DNA from: Phalacrocorax aristotelis
Taxonomy: Eukaryota > Chordata > Aves > Suliformes > Phalacrocoracidae
Assembly (NCBI RefSeq): GCF_949628215.1
Contig: NC_134282.1
Location: 16,410,723-16,474,722, forward strand
Direction of reading: 5' to 3'
Length of the DNA: 64,000 nt
Numbering within the stretch: the stretch's first letter is position 1; every line of letters starts with the position of its first letter. The notes below the pieces were generated by a model. The model ran no database searches and was not told the origin of the DNA. It saw only the letters and a program-made list of their open reading frames with translations. This document shows positions 1 to 12,700 of the stretch, piece by piece. The translations under genes were made by a program, and so were the position numbers.

Positions 1-3000
1 TTCAGAGCCCTTTTTGGAGGAAGTCATGAAGCAGAAAACCATGAAATGACACTGCACAACATGCTGCAAGGAAACATCTCAGCTGGAGCCAAAGGGCATG
101 GGGCAGGTGGCTTCACAGTGACCTGGCTGATCCTCAGCTGCTCTCAAAATTGTTGCCCTGATTATACTAATCCAGTTAAAGGCCAACCCTTCCTTCACAC
201 GAGTACAGCTGTCACCTCATCCTTCAACACCAGCCCCCTGAAAATTCCCAAAGCAGAATCCCTCCTCACCAGACACCATGCCAGCCATCAACACTTTCTG
301 AACCCACTTCCACCTTTGACAGTCATGAAGTTTCTCTTGTCCACTGTCGTGTTGCCGAGCACACACAGACACCAAAAGCCCCGATATAAGCCAGTAACGT
401 CAGTCTGTTCCATGGGAGCCTGAGACACTGCACCTCGGAGCCGACACCCTTCTCCGGTCACTTGGAAAATCAGCAGCCAGGCGGTTTTATTGCAGAGGTC
501 TCAGCAAAGGTCATGTTAAGCTGCAGAGGTCAGGGCAAAGGTGCTGTGGTTGAGAGGAAGACTGACGCTTACAGCAAACTTTTATTCAACTTATGTTACG
601 GCAAAAGAGAGCCAGCCAGGCTGCCTGCCCCAGAGAACACCTTGCCAAGACAGAAAAATAGAGATTCAAGCCATTCCTGTTTCCTTGAGGCCGCTCTCAG
701 AGGTGTATCTTTTCCTACCACGTTTGGGAAATTGGCCTCTCTGGCAGCAGACTACAACTTGCATCATTTGAACATGCAGCTCAGGAGCTTCATAAACTCA
801 AATCAGATGCTTAATGAAGAGCAGAAACCATAGTGCGAGCATTGTTGCTGTGTCTCCCCAAGCATGGGTGGCACAATCAGCCTTTGTCAAGGCTGGAGCT
901 CAAGGGACAGCAGTGTCACAGGGTTGGTTCTAATGACTGGCACAGATGTACTACCCTTATACTTCTTTATAGTACTACTAAAAATAAAATTAAATAAAAA
1001 CACTTAGGCCACTGCAATATTCCACAGTTCTAGAGAGCCATACATTGCTGGGGCAGAGTTCAGGGTCCCTCTTTTTCTCCTCCACCGCTTCCTTTTCTCT
1101 CCCCACAGAGGGTTCAAACTGGCAGGAATATCAGGAGCCCCCGGCAACAAAGCCCATACTTGCGTTCTACCTGGCACTGCTAACAGCTGATGGCTCTCAG
1201 AGAGCGTGCATTGGATGAGGGACTGAGCCTTAGCAGACAGGCATCCCCTTTGCAAAGCTACTGCCACAGACCTCAGCCCTTTGGCAAAGGCGACAAAGGC
1301 AGCAACAGCAGACAGGACCACAGGTACATCCTCCAGGGAGAGGTAAGGTCTGCACAGCTCCAAAATACCACCCAGGGAACACCCCCCATGCAGCTCTGCA
1401 TGCAGGCAGGGGTGCCTCCCAGGTCCAAGAGACAATACACAGTGCTTTGAGATGGAGTGGGGAGCTACACCGAAGAGCTCATTTAAAACAGGCAGCCAAG
1501 GAGAGGGTGTAGCCCTTCCTAATTTTAGCTGCTAGTAATGCATCAGACCACAAGAGATGAGAGACAGAGATCAAGCAGAGCCCAAGCCAGTTTCTTATAT
1601 TTGCTTTAGAAGTAACTAATTAAAATAATATTTCCAGGATGCTTTTGCCCCCAGAAGGCTCACAAATGAGACCTCTAGTAAAAGAGATCTACACACAGAG
1701 CTGAGCAGTCCCCTGGGGTGGGTCAAAAGAACACGCAGCAAAAGCTGCTTTGTGAAAAGAGAAAATGTCACAGACACTTGAGAGGCAAATAGAAATACAG
1801 GCAGAGAAACTCAGCCCACAGATTGCAACTAACACCAAAACCTTCAGTAAATAACTTACAAGAGCTTTACTGACCACAGCGGTCAAAACATCTACTTCAC
1901 TGCCCATGGAAAAATGGCTCTGTAACATCAGCCCGCGGCACCAAGGTCTAGTTTATACTAGAAAAGGAGTGTTTTGAGGGTGTATTTTACACCAGTAAAC
2001 CCCTGCCCATAAAATAAACTGTCCTGGCTGAAGCAGCTTTCACCAGCAGAACGCCCCCCTAAATCAGGCCTACAGCCAATACAAACGCTATTAAATATTA
2101 AAAAAAAGAAAGTAAACACAAGAAGCAAGGCTTCCTGCAGCACCTAGCTACAGTTATCAGATTTTTCACTGCCATCACTGCACTGAAATGACCTCATTTG
2201 TAGAACAGACCACACCAGAAGAGGACAACGATGCTGACTCGCTACCTGCAGCCAGGGAGAACCTCGACATCACACGTCCCCTCCTGAAGCAGAGATGGTA
2301 AAGAACCATAATAATGTTCTTCACTGTTAATGAATGACTAAGCTGACCTTTACCCAAAATGAAGAATGTTTTTCCAGAAGGATCAACAGTGATTTCTGTA
2401 TCAGGAACAATAAATATTTCCCTAGGTATGGAAGGCAAATAATTTCCTGCCTTGGTTGGCATTACCATCGACCACAAAAAGAATTAATCCAAAGCATACC
2501 TTGGTTTCAACACTTTCCGCAATAAAAACTAAATGATGTCACTAAACTAAAAGCGTGAAACGTGCCTGAGGCTTTGCGGAACATGGCTCAGGCCTCATCT
2601 GCTTTGCACGTCGGAGCTGCTCTGGGACACTGCTTTAATCCAACTGCTATCAGGTAACCACAGACTGTCACACCAGGACACTCCTGCAACTTAATCTACG
2701 CTAACCATAGGTGCAAATCTACCAAGGACTGGTTGAGCTACACTGCAACCCTGTAAACATACTTTCATTCAGCATGTAAGCGACCTTAACTCAGTCCAGT
2801 TTGTTAACTCCAAAAATTAATCAAGGTAAATCAAATCAAGGCTACTTAAATTCTGAACAAGAGTGTCTACACAGGGATTCAATTCACTTTAAAGAACTCA
2901 CTAGAAAAGTTAATTGGATTAATTTTCTTGAGTAACCATGTGTGGACAGATGCTAAGGATGAGGTCTTGGCCATGCTAAAATGACCGATAACAATTTTGC

Positions 3001-4446
3001 TAATGACTTAATAGGACCAACATTAGCCCCTAAAACTTCAGCACATGGATATTACTTTTCTACCAGTAGCGATAAGCAGCAAAGCATTAAAAGATGACAA
3101 GAGGCCAAAAGGAACCTCCAGCTCCCTACACAGACAGACACTTTCTACTCTACTTCTGAATCATCCAATGCACATTTGCTATTTTGCAAGAACTAATTTT
3201 TAAAAACAGAAAAAGAAACTGCCAGTGGCAATGAAAACAAGTTTAAGGAATTTTGGTTGTATTTAGTTTCCATTACTACAGCATAAATCTAAAATAACTT
3301 GATTTTGACAGAGCTTCTACAGATTTATATCACTGTCAGAAAGAACAGGCTCCACTTCGTACAAAGATTTTTAAACCCGAAGCAGCTCCAGGGGACCTTT
3401 AATTAAGCTTAAAGGCACAGATGTGAAGCAGATACTCTCCTAACAGGGAAGCTGAGGCCAATCTGGCCCGTGGAGGGGTCCGTGCACCGAGCACGGGCTC
3501 AGCTGGCAGGCACAGGCAGCCGCTGCAGCTGGACACCCCAAAAGCGAGCGGGGCCACTTACAGCCCACCCTTCCCCTGCACTCTTGGGGTGCACAGGGGG
3601 GTTTGCAGGGTGGAAGAGGCCGCTCGGTGCTCCAAAGCTCAACGAAGGGTACAGTATTCACAAAAACCCCGTAGACCCAAGTACTTTTAACTGGGACCTC
3701 AACATCGCCGGTCCCCCTCAAATCACCGAATTTGTGGATATTCACAGTTCCGCTCCCATTTTCCAGTGCCCTGAGCGGAGCCTCCAAACCCAGCCGAGCC
3801 ATAACCGCCAGGAACACGGTGGCACGTCGGTACGCCGTAGGGTCTCCGGGCTAGCTCCCCGCACGGCTTACCTCCCGTGGGAGCGGGAGCGCGGCCCGCC
3901 CGGGCTCGCAGCCCTCCCACCCGGCCCGGCCCGGCGGGGCAGCGGGAGCGGAGCGGGAGCGGCGGCCTCGGCGCAGACAAAGGGCTGCCGCCGCTCCCCG
4001 CCGCCCCCCGGGAGAAGCGGCGCTTCCCCGCCGCACAGCCCTGGGCCGGGGGGGAGGGCGGCCGCCGCTGCCCCCCAGCTGGCGCCGCTTTCCTTCCCCG
4101 CCGGCCCGCCCTGCCCTGCCCTCCCTCCGACCCGCCGAACACGGCGCACGGAAAAGCGGGACGGATCCCGCAAACCCCGAACGGCCCCACGCAGCCCGCG
4201 CGTCCGTGTCGCGACCGGAGCACGGAGCCACCCCCCACTGCACCCCCCGCCCCGGCTCCACGGGGAGCGCCGCAAACCGTCCCCGCGGCCGGAAAAATTA
4301 AAATAAAATTTTTCAAAAAAAAAACCCAAAACAAGACAATAGAGTTTTTCCCCTTCCTTCCCCCCATAGCCCCCGAAGCGCCCCCCCCCGGCTCCCCCCG
4401 CCCGGGGCCGGGCTCCGCGCCCACCCCCCCCCCGGGTGACCCCTAC
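1..4446 (-). other. CCDC50: CCDC50 intron 1 (5' part only, continues beyond the window)
   Basis: This stretch lies downstream of the CCDC50 exon 1 donor on the minus strand. I looked for the expected second exon, which in mammals begins with a conserved V-C-R-D-F-A motif, and did not find it, so the intron appears to run off the left edge. The first 3.4 kb is ordinary AT-balanced unique sequence with no repeat or exon that I recognise. The last 600 bases are GC-rich and belong to the CpG island. Several open frames here, up to 143 codons, show no recognisable protein. Confidence 0.75.
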
Positions 4447-4495
4447 CTTCTTTGACTCCGGGCAGCTTGGAGTGGTCGATGCCGATGCCAGCCAT
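4447..4495 (-). CDS. CCDC50: CCDC50 coding exon 1 (N-terminal 16 codons, partial gene)
   Basis: The minus strand reads ATG with a strong Kozak context (GCCATGG), encodes MAGIGIDHSKLPGVKE, then reaches a GAAG|GTAGGG donor in phase 1. The mammalian protein begins M-A-E-V-S-I-D-Q-S-K-L-P-G-V-K-E, so the match is specific. CCDC50 (Ymer) is a cytoplasmic coiled-coil, ubiquitin-binding protein linked to EGFR signalling, NF-kappaB control and selective autophagy; this is family knowledge, since none of the coiled-coil or ubiquitin-binding parts lie in the window. The exon sits inside a CpG island, with UTS2B upstream in divergent orientation. A longer GC-rich open frame through the donor (to 4313) is intron read-through. 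The main uncertainty is the position of the transcription start, probably 100-250 bases upstream. Confidence 0.93.
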
Positions 4496-4653
4496 GGCGG
4501 GCGGGTGGCTGTGCCCGCCGGGGCCCCGGGGGGTCCCCCCTCGCCCCCCGGTGAGGGCAGAGCCGCGGCGCCGCCCGCGCCCCGCGCCACAAAGTTGCCC
4601 GCGGATGGAGACGGCGCGCCCGGCCGTACGGCGCGGGAGAGGGGACAGAAAGC

Positions 4654-4672
4654 GGCGGGGCGGGGCGGGGCC
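4654..4672 (-). promoter_or_regulatory. GC-box cluster in the CCDC50 promoter
   Basis: Overlapping GGGGCGGGG units (Sp1/KLF-type sites) lie about 160-180 bases upstream of the CCDC50 ATG. No TATA box is visible nearby, which fits a CpG-island promoter. Use in vivo is inferred. Confidence 0.55.
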
Positions 4673-6500
4673 GCTCGCCGCCCCTCGCCCCGGGGGGGGT
4701 GGGCGGGGGGACGCGGTCGTTTCACCCTCCCTTTCTCCGGCGGCTCTCGAGTCGGAGTTCAGCGGGACGGGCAGCGTCCGAGCGCGTTTAATTATCGTTA
4801 ATTTTACTATTTAATTTTTTGGAGGGGTGGGAGTGGGGGGGCTGGAGATCCCCTGCTACCACCGGAGCGGCTTTTGCCGCGGCGCTTTCCCGTGCCGGAC
4901 CCGGGTGCTTCCGCTCCCGACCCCGTGCTCGGCTGTGGCAAACGCCAGCACGCCCAGGACGATGCTCAAGGCAACGGCTCGGCGGTTCCGCCGGCGCCGC
5001 CCGCCCTTCGCGGGGCAGCGAGCGGCGTGCGGCGGGTCCGGCTGCTGGGCCTGGGACCCGCCGGGAGGGCGAGAGGCGCCTGGCCCAGGAGCGCCCTGCG
5101 GGGCCTCTGAGCCCCAGTGAGGCGCTGCCGCGTACGGCTTAGGGGCAGCCCTCAGCAGAGCCCAGCGGGGATGGGGAGGACTTCCAGCTGCGGTCCACCT
5201 TTGTTTCCCAACAGCAAAGAAACAGCACAAGATGATGTCCTCTGGGAAAAGGGGAGGAGATAAAAGGAAGAGGATTTGGGACTTAGGGACGTCTGAGCTC
5301 CTCCGGGCTGCGCTCAGCACAGTCGCTCATGTAGACCGTTCAGTGTTTTCATCACAAATAAGCATGTATCTCAGCAGTACGCAAGAAGCAGATGAAATCA
5401 ACATCACCACATTTGAAATGAGTGGCTCCCAGCTTCCGTTGTACCGTCCCACGGCCCCTGTGCCACTGGCGGGTGTGGGGGAGCAGGGCTGAGGGGGAGG
5501 CTGAGCCCGCCCCCCGCTCACACTCTCCAACAGGCTCCAGGGAGCCCTGTGCCCTGGGTAACTGGGACAGAAGCTCAGAGGGAGACATAGTGGGATGTGA
5601 GCTCTCAGAAGAAATAGCAAAGTGAACGATAATCTTAGTTTTATTAAAAAGTGAAAACATTAAAGAAACTGATTGTGGGGGGGAAAAAAAAATTGATTTC
5701 CAGAGGGTTAGCCATGTGCTACTCCAGAATTTTCCAGTTGTTTTCTGAAAGTCAGGAACTGTCTGTCCTTAGTTCTGTCCCTTTCAAATGATGCTTCATC
5801 ATCCCCGAAGCAGGTATGCATGGACTGTGCTTTTAATCTGACTGCCTTTACCTTTCCTTCAACCACTCAGCCCTCTCCACAGAAAAAGTCACTGAATTAT
5901 CTGTATTTACAATCCTTCCTCACATGCACCTAGCACACCTCTTGTGTGCTAACACATGCTGAGAGCTGATGAGCCTTCTGCCTAGAAGGCCATTGTGCCC
6001 TTTTACTGAGAGGTGAGTGGTGCACAGGATGACCGCCACCACTCAGGTACTCCGCATGATCATACAGATGGGGATTAGTCACAGGGTCTTGTCCCTCCAA
6101 GGGGCAGCTCACGCAGATTATCTTCCGTGACAGTCCCAGCTCCTCCCTCTAATCCCCCTGCCATTCACACAAGTGGTACAACTGGACTGCTCACAGATAG
6201 TCCTGGTGGTTACAGCCAGGTCCATGCTGAGGAAGGGTCTGAAGTCTGTTCCCAGTTTCTCCTAAACTTGGGTTTTCCTGAAGTCAGTATGTTCCTCTGG
6301 ACATCCTTCACCCTCTACTAATCAAGCTTTTTGATTGCCAAATAAGCATTTATTATTGGACAAAAGTGAGGACAAAAGAAGAGGCCCAGCAAACAGGAAG
6401 GTACAGAAGTGGCACAAAAGGTACCATTCTGACTTTCCAAAACCGGAATATAGTTTTCTCCTGCACTTCTCCTCAGTATAAGGTATAAACCTGATCTAAT

Positions 6501-6585
6501 TGAAGATGTCCCTGCTCACTGCAGGAGGTTTGGTCTAGATGGCCTCCAAAGGTCCCTTCCAACCCAAACCATTCTATGAGTCTAT
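6501..6585 (+). mobile_element. CR1 LINE 3'-end fragment
   Basis: About 85 bases match the avian CR1 3' terminus: a GGTCCCTTCCAACC core followed by the terminal ATTCTATGAGTCTAT octamer-like repeat. It is severely 5'-truncated, as most CR1 copies are, and non-coding. Confidence 0.85.
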
Positions 6586-7918
6586 GAAGATACAAAGCAG
6601 CAGAAGTTGAAAGCCTGAACCATTCACATTTACACAGCAGCTTTAACATGACGGAGTCAACTTCACAACACAACTTTTAATCTGTCCATCCCAGTGATCC
6701 TGCATTTTACTCCATGCACGCACCTTTTTGCTCCAGTCTTCAGTAATGCATTTGTATCATATTACGTTGGCTAGATCCAAAGCAAGCAATAAAAATTAGT
6801 CATAATCTGCACTCTATTCAAGAGATACCATGTTGGACTGATGTGTCTTTGGCTGCTGTTAAAGGAGAACTATGTGCCTGGCTATCTGTAGCTTCACTAA
6901 AGCAAGACCTGGTACCTGATGCTCAGGGTCACAGCAGAGTAGCTCCTGAGGTTTCTGGGTTCATGTTTCTACTACACAAATTATGTGGCTCCTCATACCT
7001 TCTTGTGGGTCCCTTAATTGTGCAAATGTATTTGTTCTTGCAAGATCTATTGAAGCTCAGTGATAGCAGTTGGATGGTGAGCTCTTCTAGACCCAAGGAA
7101 ATACAGGCAGACAGTGCAAGTGATATTATTTTCTTGGCACTGGAAATGAGGGGAACATCTCTAGCTGTCAGAGCACAGAAAGGCTGAGAGGAGTAACACC
7201 AGCGAAACCATGTGCCTTAAGTCAGGGTCCTACACACCAAACAAAACATTTTTTTTTGCATTCTTGACATTGGACTTCCCTCTCAGCTTGATTTTTGAGA
7301 TGTATTCAGATGAAATCTCTGAGAATTCGAAGATGCCATGAATCACTTGAAGGATATAGAAGGTTTCAAAGCTCTTTCAAAGACAGCTACAAAAACCCCA
7401 AAATGGCCAAAGGGGGACTGGGCATGAAAGGGAATTAAACAGGATCCAGGGAATGAGTTACTGATGTAATACTAGCACTGCAGCAGCATCACATCTTATG
7501 CTCCCAAAGGGCTTCTCATTGTGGTGGTTCTCAAATCACCCTCCAGACTCTCACTTGTGTCTAAAAGCTGCTGCTTCTAGGCAAAAAGCATGGAAGGTGT
7601 CTGTCTGTTCTGCCAGACTGACATCAGCTTTTCCTGCACAAATTGTACAACATCTAGCTTGACAAATGGTATATGTTGCAGTGGGTAGATTAATCCCAAT
7701 ACAGCTGGAAAGACCAACCAAGATAATAAGATGCCACTTCAATCTTTTATAAAGGCAGGTACTTAATCTCACAGGAGCTTCTACTGGAAGACAAGCCTAT
7801 CTCATTTCCCGGGGCAAAAGCAACTAGGAAGCTGATGCAGAGTTTGAGCTGAAGTGCACAGCACACGCCCCTAACTTTTCTGTCATGGAGTAACTTCACC
7901 CAGGAGGTAATTTGCAGA

Positions 7919-8165
7919 GCTCTAGACTAACCCCCTGCTCAAAGTAGGACTGCTTCAAAATCTGATGAGGTTGCTCAGTGCCTTGCCCAGGTGAGTTTTG
8001 AAAATCTCCAAGGCTAGTGATCACACCAACTCTCTAAGCTCCTGTTCCATTCTTTGCACATTGTGATTTTTCCCCTGATATCCAGGTGGACTTCCCCTTG
8101 CTGTAACCTGCGACCCCGGCCCCTTGTCTTTGCACTGTCACCTTGTTTGGCTCTGTGCTTTCCAG
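7919..8165 (-). mobile_element. Old, diverged CR1 LINE fragment, antisense
   Basis: The plus strand follows the antisense CR1 pattern in order: CCCCCTGCTCAAAG..AGGAC, then GGTTGCTCAGTGCCTTGCCC, then TTTTGAAAATCTCCAAGG, then a CCTGATATCCAGGTGGACTT-like segment and CTTGTCTTTGCACTGTCA. The copy is clearly decayed, so the ends are approximate. Confidence 0.6.
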
Positions 8166-9667
8166 CAGCCACTCTCTGTGGCAGACCCTGTGTACTAGGC
8201 ACACCATAGTCGGCAAGGAATGTGCTCTGGCACACAGCTGTGAGCAGGGGCTCAGAGATAGCACTGCAGCTGGGACCATGCCACTACACAAGTCTTAAAC
8301 CCCAGGGAGCCCCAGTACTGGGCACTTCCCCTACCTACACCCAGCCATCTGATCCTGCCCTCACATACATGTCACTCCTGGAATGTACCCACATTGTCAC
8401 CCTGGTGACACCAGGGTAGAGCATTGGGACCAGGAGTTAGGAGTGCCTTACGCTGCTAAGCTCTTCTTGCAGTCGAGAAGAGACAATTTTGTGCTTGCTT
8501 CTTAAATAAACTGGGCACATGTCCAAGTGTCCTGCTGTCATTTTAGGTCAAGAGGATAACAACAACTGTGAAATAAATTAGGCCTCATCAAGATGCTCAC
8601 TTTCAACAGAACAGTCTTTGTTAAAGTTTCCTTAATGACAGCAAGGCTAACTTCCAGCTGATGAGGCTGCTGTGGGAAGAGACACAGAGGATAATGATTC
8701 TGCAGGCAGGCATGTGTGCATCAGTTAATGGTCAACGCAAAGGGATGGCAAAAATGGTTCTAGATGTTCTTCGTGATACCAGGTGCTGCACAAACCCATG
8801 TCCAGAACCTGTGGGTCAGTGATGACTGATGCCAGGGGACTGAACTTCCTTCTAACCTGAGCTGGGGACACATGCTTTTGTTTTTCTCCTCTTTGATCCA
8901 CTTCAGTCATTAACCTCCTTGCTTTTCTAAGCTAAGGTGCACTTTAAGAGAGGTTTGAAGACCTGTGCCAGAAGAGGCCAATGAGAGGAAGCAAATATTA
9001 CACCATTGGCAAGGAGTACCAAGAAGCAGGTGTGCAATTTCCATAGGTAGCTAAATGGTGCCTGTGGGAATTCAGGCTCCCTGAAGGACAAGGAGAGCAG
9101 GAGTCTGCAAAGATTAAGGAATTATAAAGCACACCAGGCGTAATGAACGGGGTGACTGCAAAGAATGAACACAGAGAAAACTAAACTTGTGCTTACATGT
9201 AATATAATGAGGGGCACTGGGAAAATCACAAGCTGTGCATATACAGAACAAGGGCTTTTGTGGACTTTCAAGTTGGAGAGAGAACCCATGCTCAGTTACA
9301 TGCACAGATCAGATGTTTGTATAGGCTACCTTGGAAACTGCAAGGTGCAAATTAGCTCTGCATCTCTGCCCGCAATTTTACATATACATTTGCGAGGGTT
9401 GCAGTTTTGGTGATTTTTTTTCCCAAGTGAAACAGTGTTAAGTTTCACATCAGCAAAAGAGACCAAGTGCCTCCCCAAAATCTCCTTCACCAATGAAAGC
9501 AAGGAGTAACACTAAAAATTGTATATTTGTTACTTTCTTCTTCCGTCATCCACTGTGCATCTTGCCTTTACTCTTGCAGGTCAGAAGAACAGACCCACCT
9601 TGCAGCAGGTATTTGTGATTCACTTAGTGCTCCGCAGGGAGCTACCTGCAAGCCCACACAATGGAGA

Positions 9668-9724
9668 TATAATAATAATAATAATAATAATATTAATAAT
9701 GACGACAACAACAACAACAACAAA
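9668..9724. repeat. Compound trinucleotide microsatellite (TAA)n-(ACA)n
   Basis: About eleven TAA-type units run into about seven ACA-type units. It creates artificial open frames with runs of Ile, Asn or Thr that should not be taken as genes. Confidence 0.95.
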
Positions 9725-12700
9725 AGTGGCAGGGACTGGTGAAGCACCTTGGCCTGTTCTGTTATTCAGTCATTACTTCCTACATGAAACTTCAGCACAC
9801 CAATGTTGTTAGAGGGAGTTTGGTGGGGGCTGAAGTCAGTGCTGTTCTCACCTAGCGGTGAGTTTGCTATATTCCATTCTGAAACTTTACTAAATTTACC
9901 CAAAAGTCACCTCTTTTAATTTCCACTGGCCCATCCTTTTCTGGTTAACAAAAAAATAAATCCTGTGTTATCATTTCTGCCAGCTGTGTTTCCCAAGCTG
10001 CAGGGTGTCAAGCAGGCCAAAAGGTGAGGGATGGATATGTTCTACAGTGTCAGTTAGATCCCTCATTTCTAGTCATGATTTTGTGCAAGTTTACATCCAC
10101 CAAGCATTGGTGTTCACTCAACAGAACACTATTTTGCATGTGCAGAAGTTACCAGAGTGTGAGCAGCTCTGGGTGCAAATGAAAAGATAGGTAAGAAGAC
10201 AGGCTCTCAGAAATGCAGGGATTATGGTTGTCTCTGCAAATTTCCTAAAACAAAACAAATCTGTAATGAGAGTTTTCCAAAAAATGGGTACCATTTCTCA
10301 GTAAACCAAAAGCCCAGATGATGGGAACTGAGAGGAGGAAGAAGGAGAAAGGGGAACGACAGCGTGAAAGTTGGCAGACAAGGCTGACCTCCACAACCTT
10401 AGAAGTGCCCCAACCAGCATTTTTAGCAGGAAATCACCCAGCCGTATCTATATGGCCATGTTACCCAAAGTAGTACATGTACAAGCTACATTCAATTTAG
10501 ACTTACTGAGAGTGGCTAATTAAAGTAGAAGGAAGCGTGCAAAATTCAGGGGAAACATTCAGAGACAGATGGGCTCACACACTCATTCCCATACCATGGT
10601 TGCTGACCACACCAAATGATCCTTGCAGATGCCCTTCATGTAGGTAACACTGAGCATCTCCAGCCCAACATCTGCAACAAGAAAAACCAAGGGGCAGCTC
10701 ATTCCTCTGCGGTCACACTGGGAGCTGCCAAGTCCATGTCAGCCTGTACAGCAGCCAGCGAATTTTACCAGCTGATGGCTGCAGCATCACCTGGAGGACA
10801 CAGTGCCTCACCACAGCAGCCTTGGAAGCGCTAGGGGACTAGGGTTTTCTGAAGACAGAACTCCACACAGGCAGGCAGTGCCCTGTGGAGATGTGCTAGC
10901 TCTGCAGAAGCTACCCCAGAGCCAGCACGGCTACTCTGGCAGTTTCACCCAGAAGCCGGGCTATTTAGTCTATTCCAAGTGCCACACTAATATGCACACA
11001 TGGATTTTTGGTGAACAAGCTAGGATCTTGACCTCACTGGGGAGACGCATCAGGTCCCTAGGGACAAGCTCAGGCAGCCCAGCACAGCCTGCTGCTACTC
11101 AGTAGAGATAACACATCTCACGCTTGGTTTCCCTTACTTTTCCTCTCCATCTAGGTAGTGGCAATCTCCATCAGAAGCTATATGCCAGACCACCACTTTG
11201 GGTCCTCCTGGCTTTGTGTGCTCACAGGATAAATGACAATGACCACTGATATCCAACCTCTAGAAAGAATAAATGAGCCAAGGTCTGGCACTACTGACAG
11301 GGCAATGGGCTTGTGACAGCAAGGGCAAGTCCCAGCTCTAGAAATCACCTCTTGTTGGCCACGTACTGTTTTGTTACTTCAGTTACCATTTCCACAAGTG
11401 GCTGTTCTTTAATGTCCTATAAATTATGCAGACGGAAGAGGTTCTGCAGAAAACCAGGCAGGCTCCTGCTCCAAATCACTGTCAGCCTTCCTACTTCCCT
11501 GCCTTTACTGGGGGCTTAGGAAGACTAGGTTCCGTAGGGTGATGCTACTCTTGCAAGGACACCCCACAGCATCACTTAGTGTGTCCCTCCTAAATTCAGG
11601 GGCACTGCTCACACTCATCATCCAGGATGGACTCAGGGCCTGCAGGTGAGTCAGAACAGAGTAGGATAAAGCTCAGGGTAAATCTGACGGTATACCAGGT
11701 CATTCCAGATTATGCCTCTTCAGGACACTCTCCTGGCACAGGGGTCAGGTTAGTCCTTCCACAGCCACACCAATATCTACCATTCAGGACCATCACTGAA
11801 AATTACTTTGAGACCAGCAGGTCACAGCACATTTCAAAGCAGAAAGGTTTTCTACATTGCCCTCATCTCCTCACCAGGAACCTCAACCAAGTAACCCCTG
11901 GTTAGTAGGATGGGAGACTGAGATCTGATCTATGGGGAGGTACTTCAGCTCAGGATCATGAAGCAAAGGGGAGAATGATACCACGACTGCCTCCTCCCAC
12001 ATCCCATGCTTTCACATCCCTGCATTACTCTTTCAGCCCCTCGCTCTTTGGAGCTGGCTCATTCTCTAAGAAGCTGAATGGTTTCCTAACAGCCCCCAGA
12101 GCGGATGTGAAATCCAGGCAGGCATCCCAGCTGCACTTCTTCCCCTCCACTGTCTTAACCATAGGAACTGCTTCCTTTTAGTACAATGCCCAACTGATGG
12201 GAGCCGGTGATGCTTCCCTGTGTGCTCCCTTGGTTACTTGCAGTGAGGTGACAACTTGAGATGCTTTACACTCTACCTTGGACCTTTCCCTTTTTTTTCT
12301 CTAAGCAAGGAGACAGTTAAACCGTAACATCTAATTTTATGTCAGTAACAGGCCAAGCAACAGCTGAGTCCCAAAGACAAGCGCATAGAAGGAGGAACAA
12401 ATTGCATGAGTCAGACTAAAAGCTTCATAAATATTGACTGGTTTTAACGGTCCCCTAAGGAACAGAGAATCTCATAACTACATCTCCCTCCCATTATGTA
12501 CTCCCTCCTCTCACGGAGCTCTGAGGGGGGCTGCTCTCCTGGCTTATGTGCACATGATTTTAATTCCTTTCTGTGCAGCCAAGCTGCTCTGTCAGGGACT
12601 TTGCACCACACATCAGCAGAGTATCTGAGCGCCTTCCAGTGGTACTTTAAATAATGGGACTGGAGTGGGTTTTGTTCTCTCAGGGTCACCCAGGGTAGAA

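Larger units (their letters stand above)
3840..5130. promoter_or_regulatory. CpG island covering the CCDC50 promoter and first exon
   Basis: This is the only long block in the window with dense CG dinucleotides and very high GC; CG is rare elsewhere. It extends about 650 bases either side of the CCDC50 start codon, as expected for a broadly expressed promoter. It contains Sp1-type GC boxes at 4654-4672 and long C runs at about 4381-4433 (G runs on the minus strand). Two AT-rich patches interrupt it, near 4294-4345 and 4788-4820. Divergent transcription toward UTS2B is possible but no plus-strand exon can be shown here. Confidence 0.85.

Noticed and set aside
3868-4725. Minus-strand 285-codon open frame over the CpG island, and plus-strand 278-codon frame at 3470-4306
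   Set aside because: Stop codons are rare in extreme GC sequence. The products are Pro/Gly/Ala/Arg-rich with no recognisable domain, and the real CCDC50 exon 1 uses another frame.
9519-9812. Plus-strand open frames with poly-Ile, poly-Asn and poly-Thr runs
   Set aside because: They are produced by the trinucleotide microsatellite at 9668-9724.
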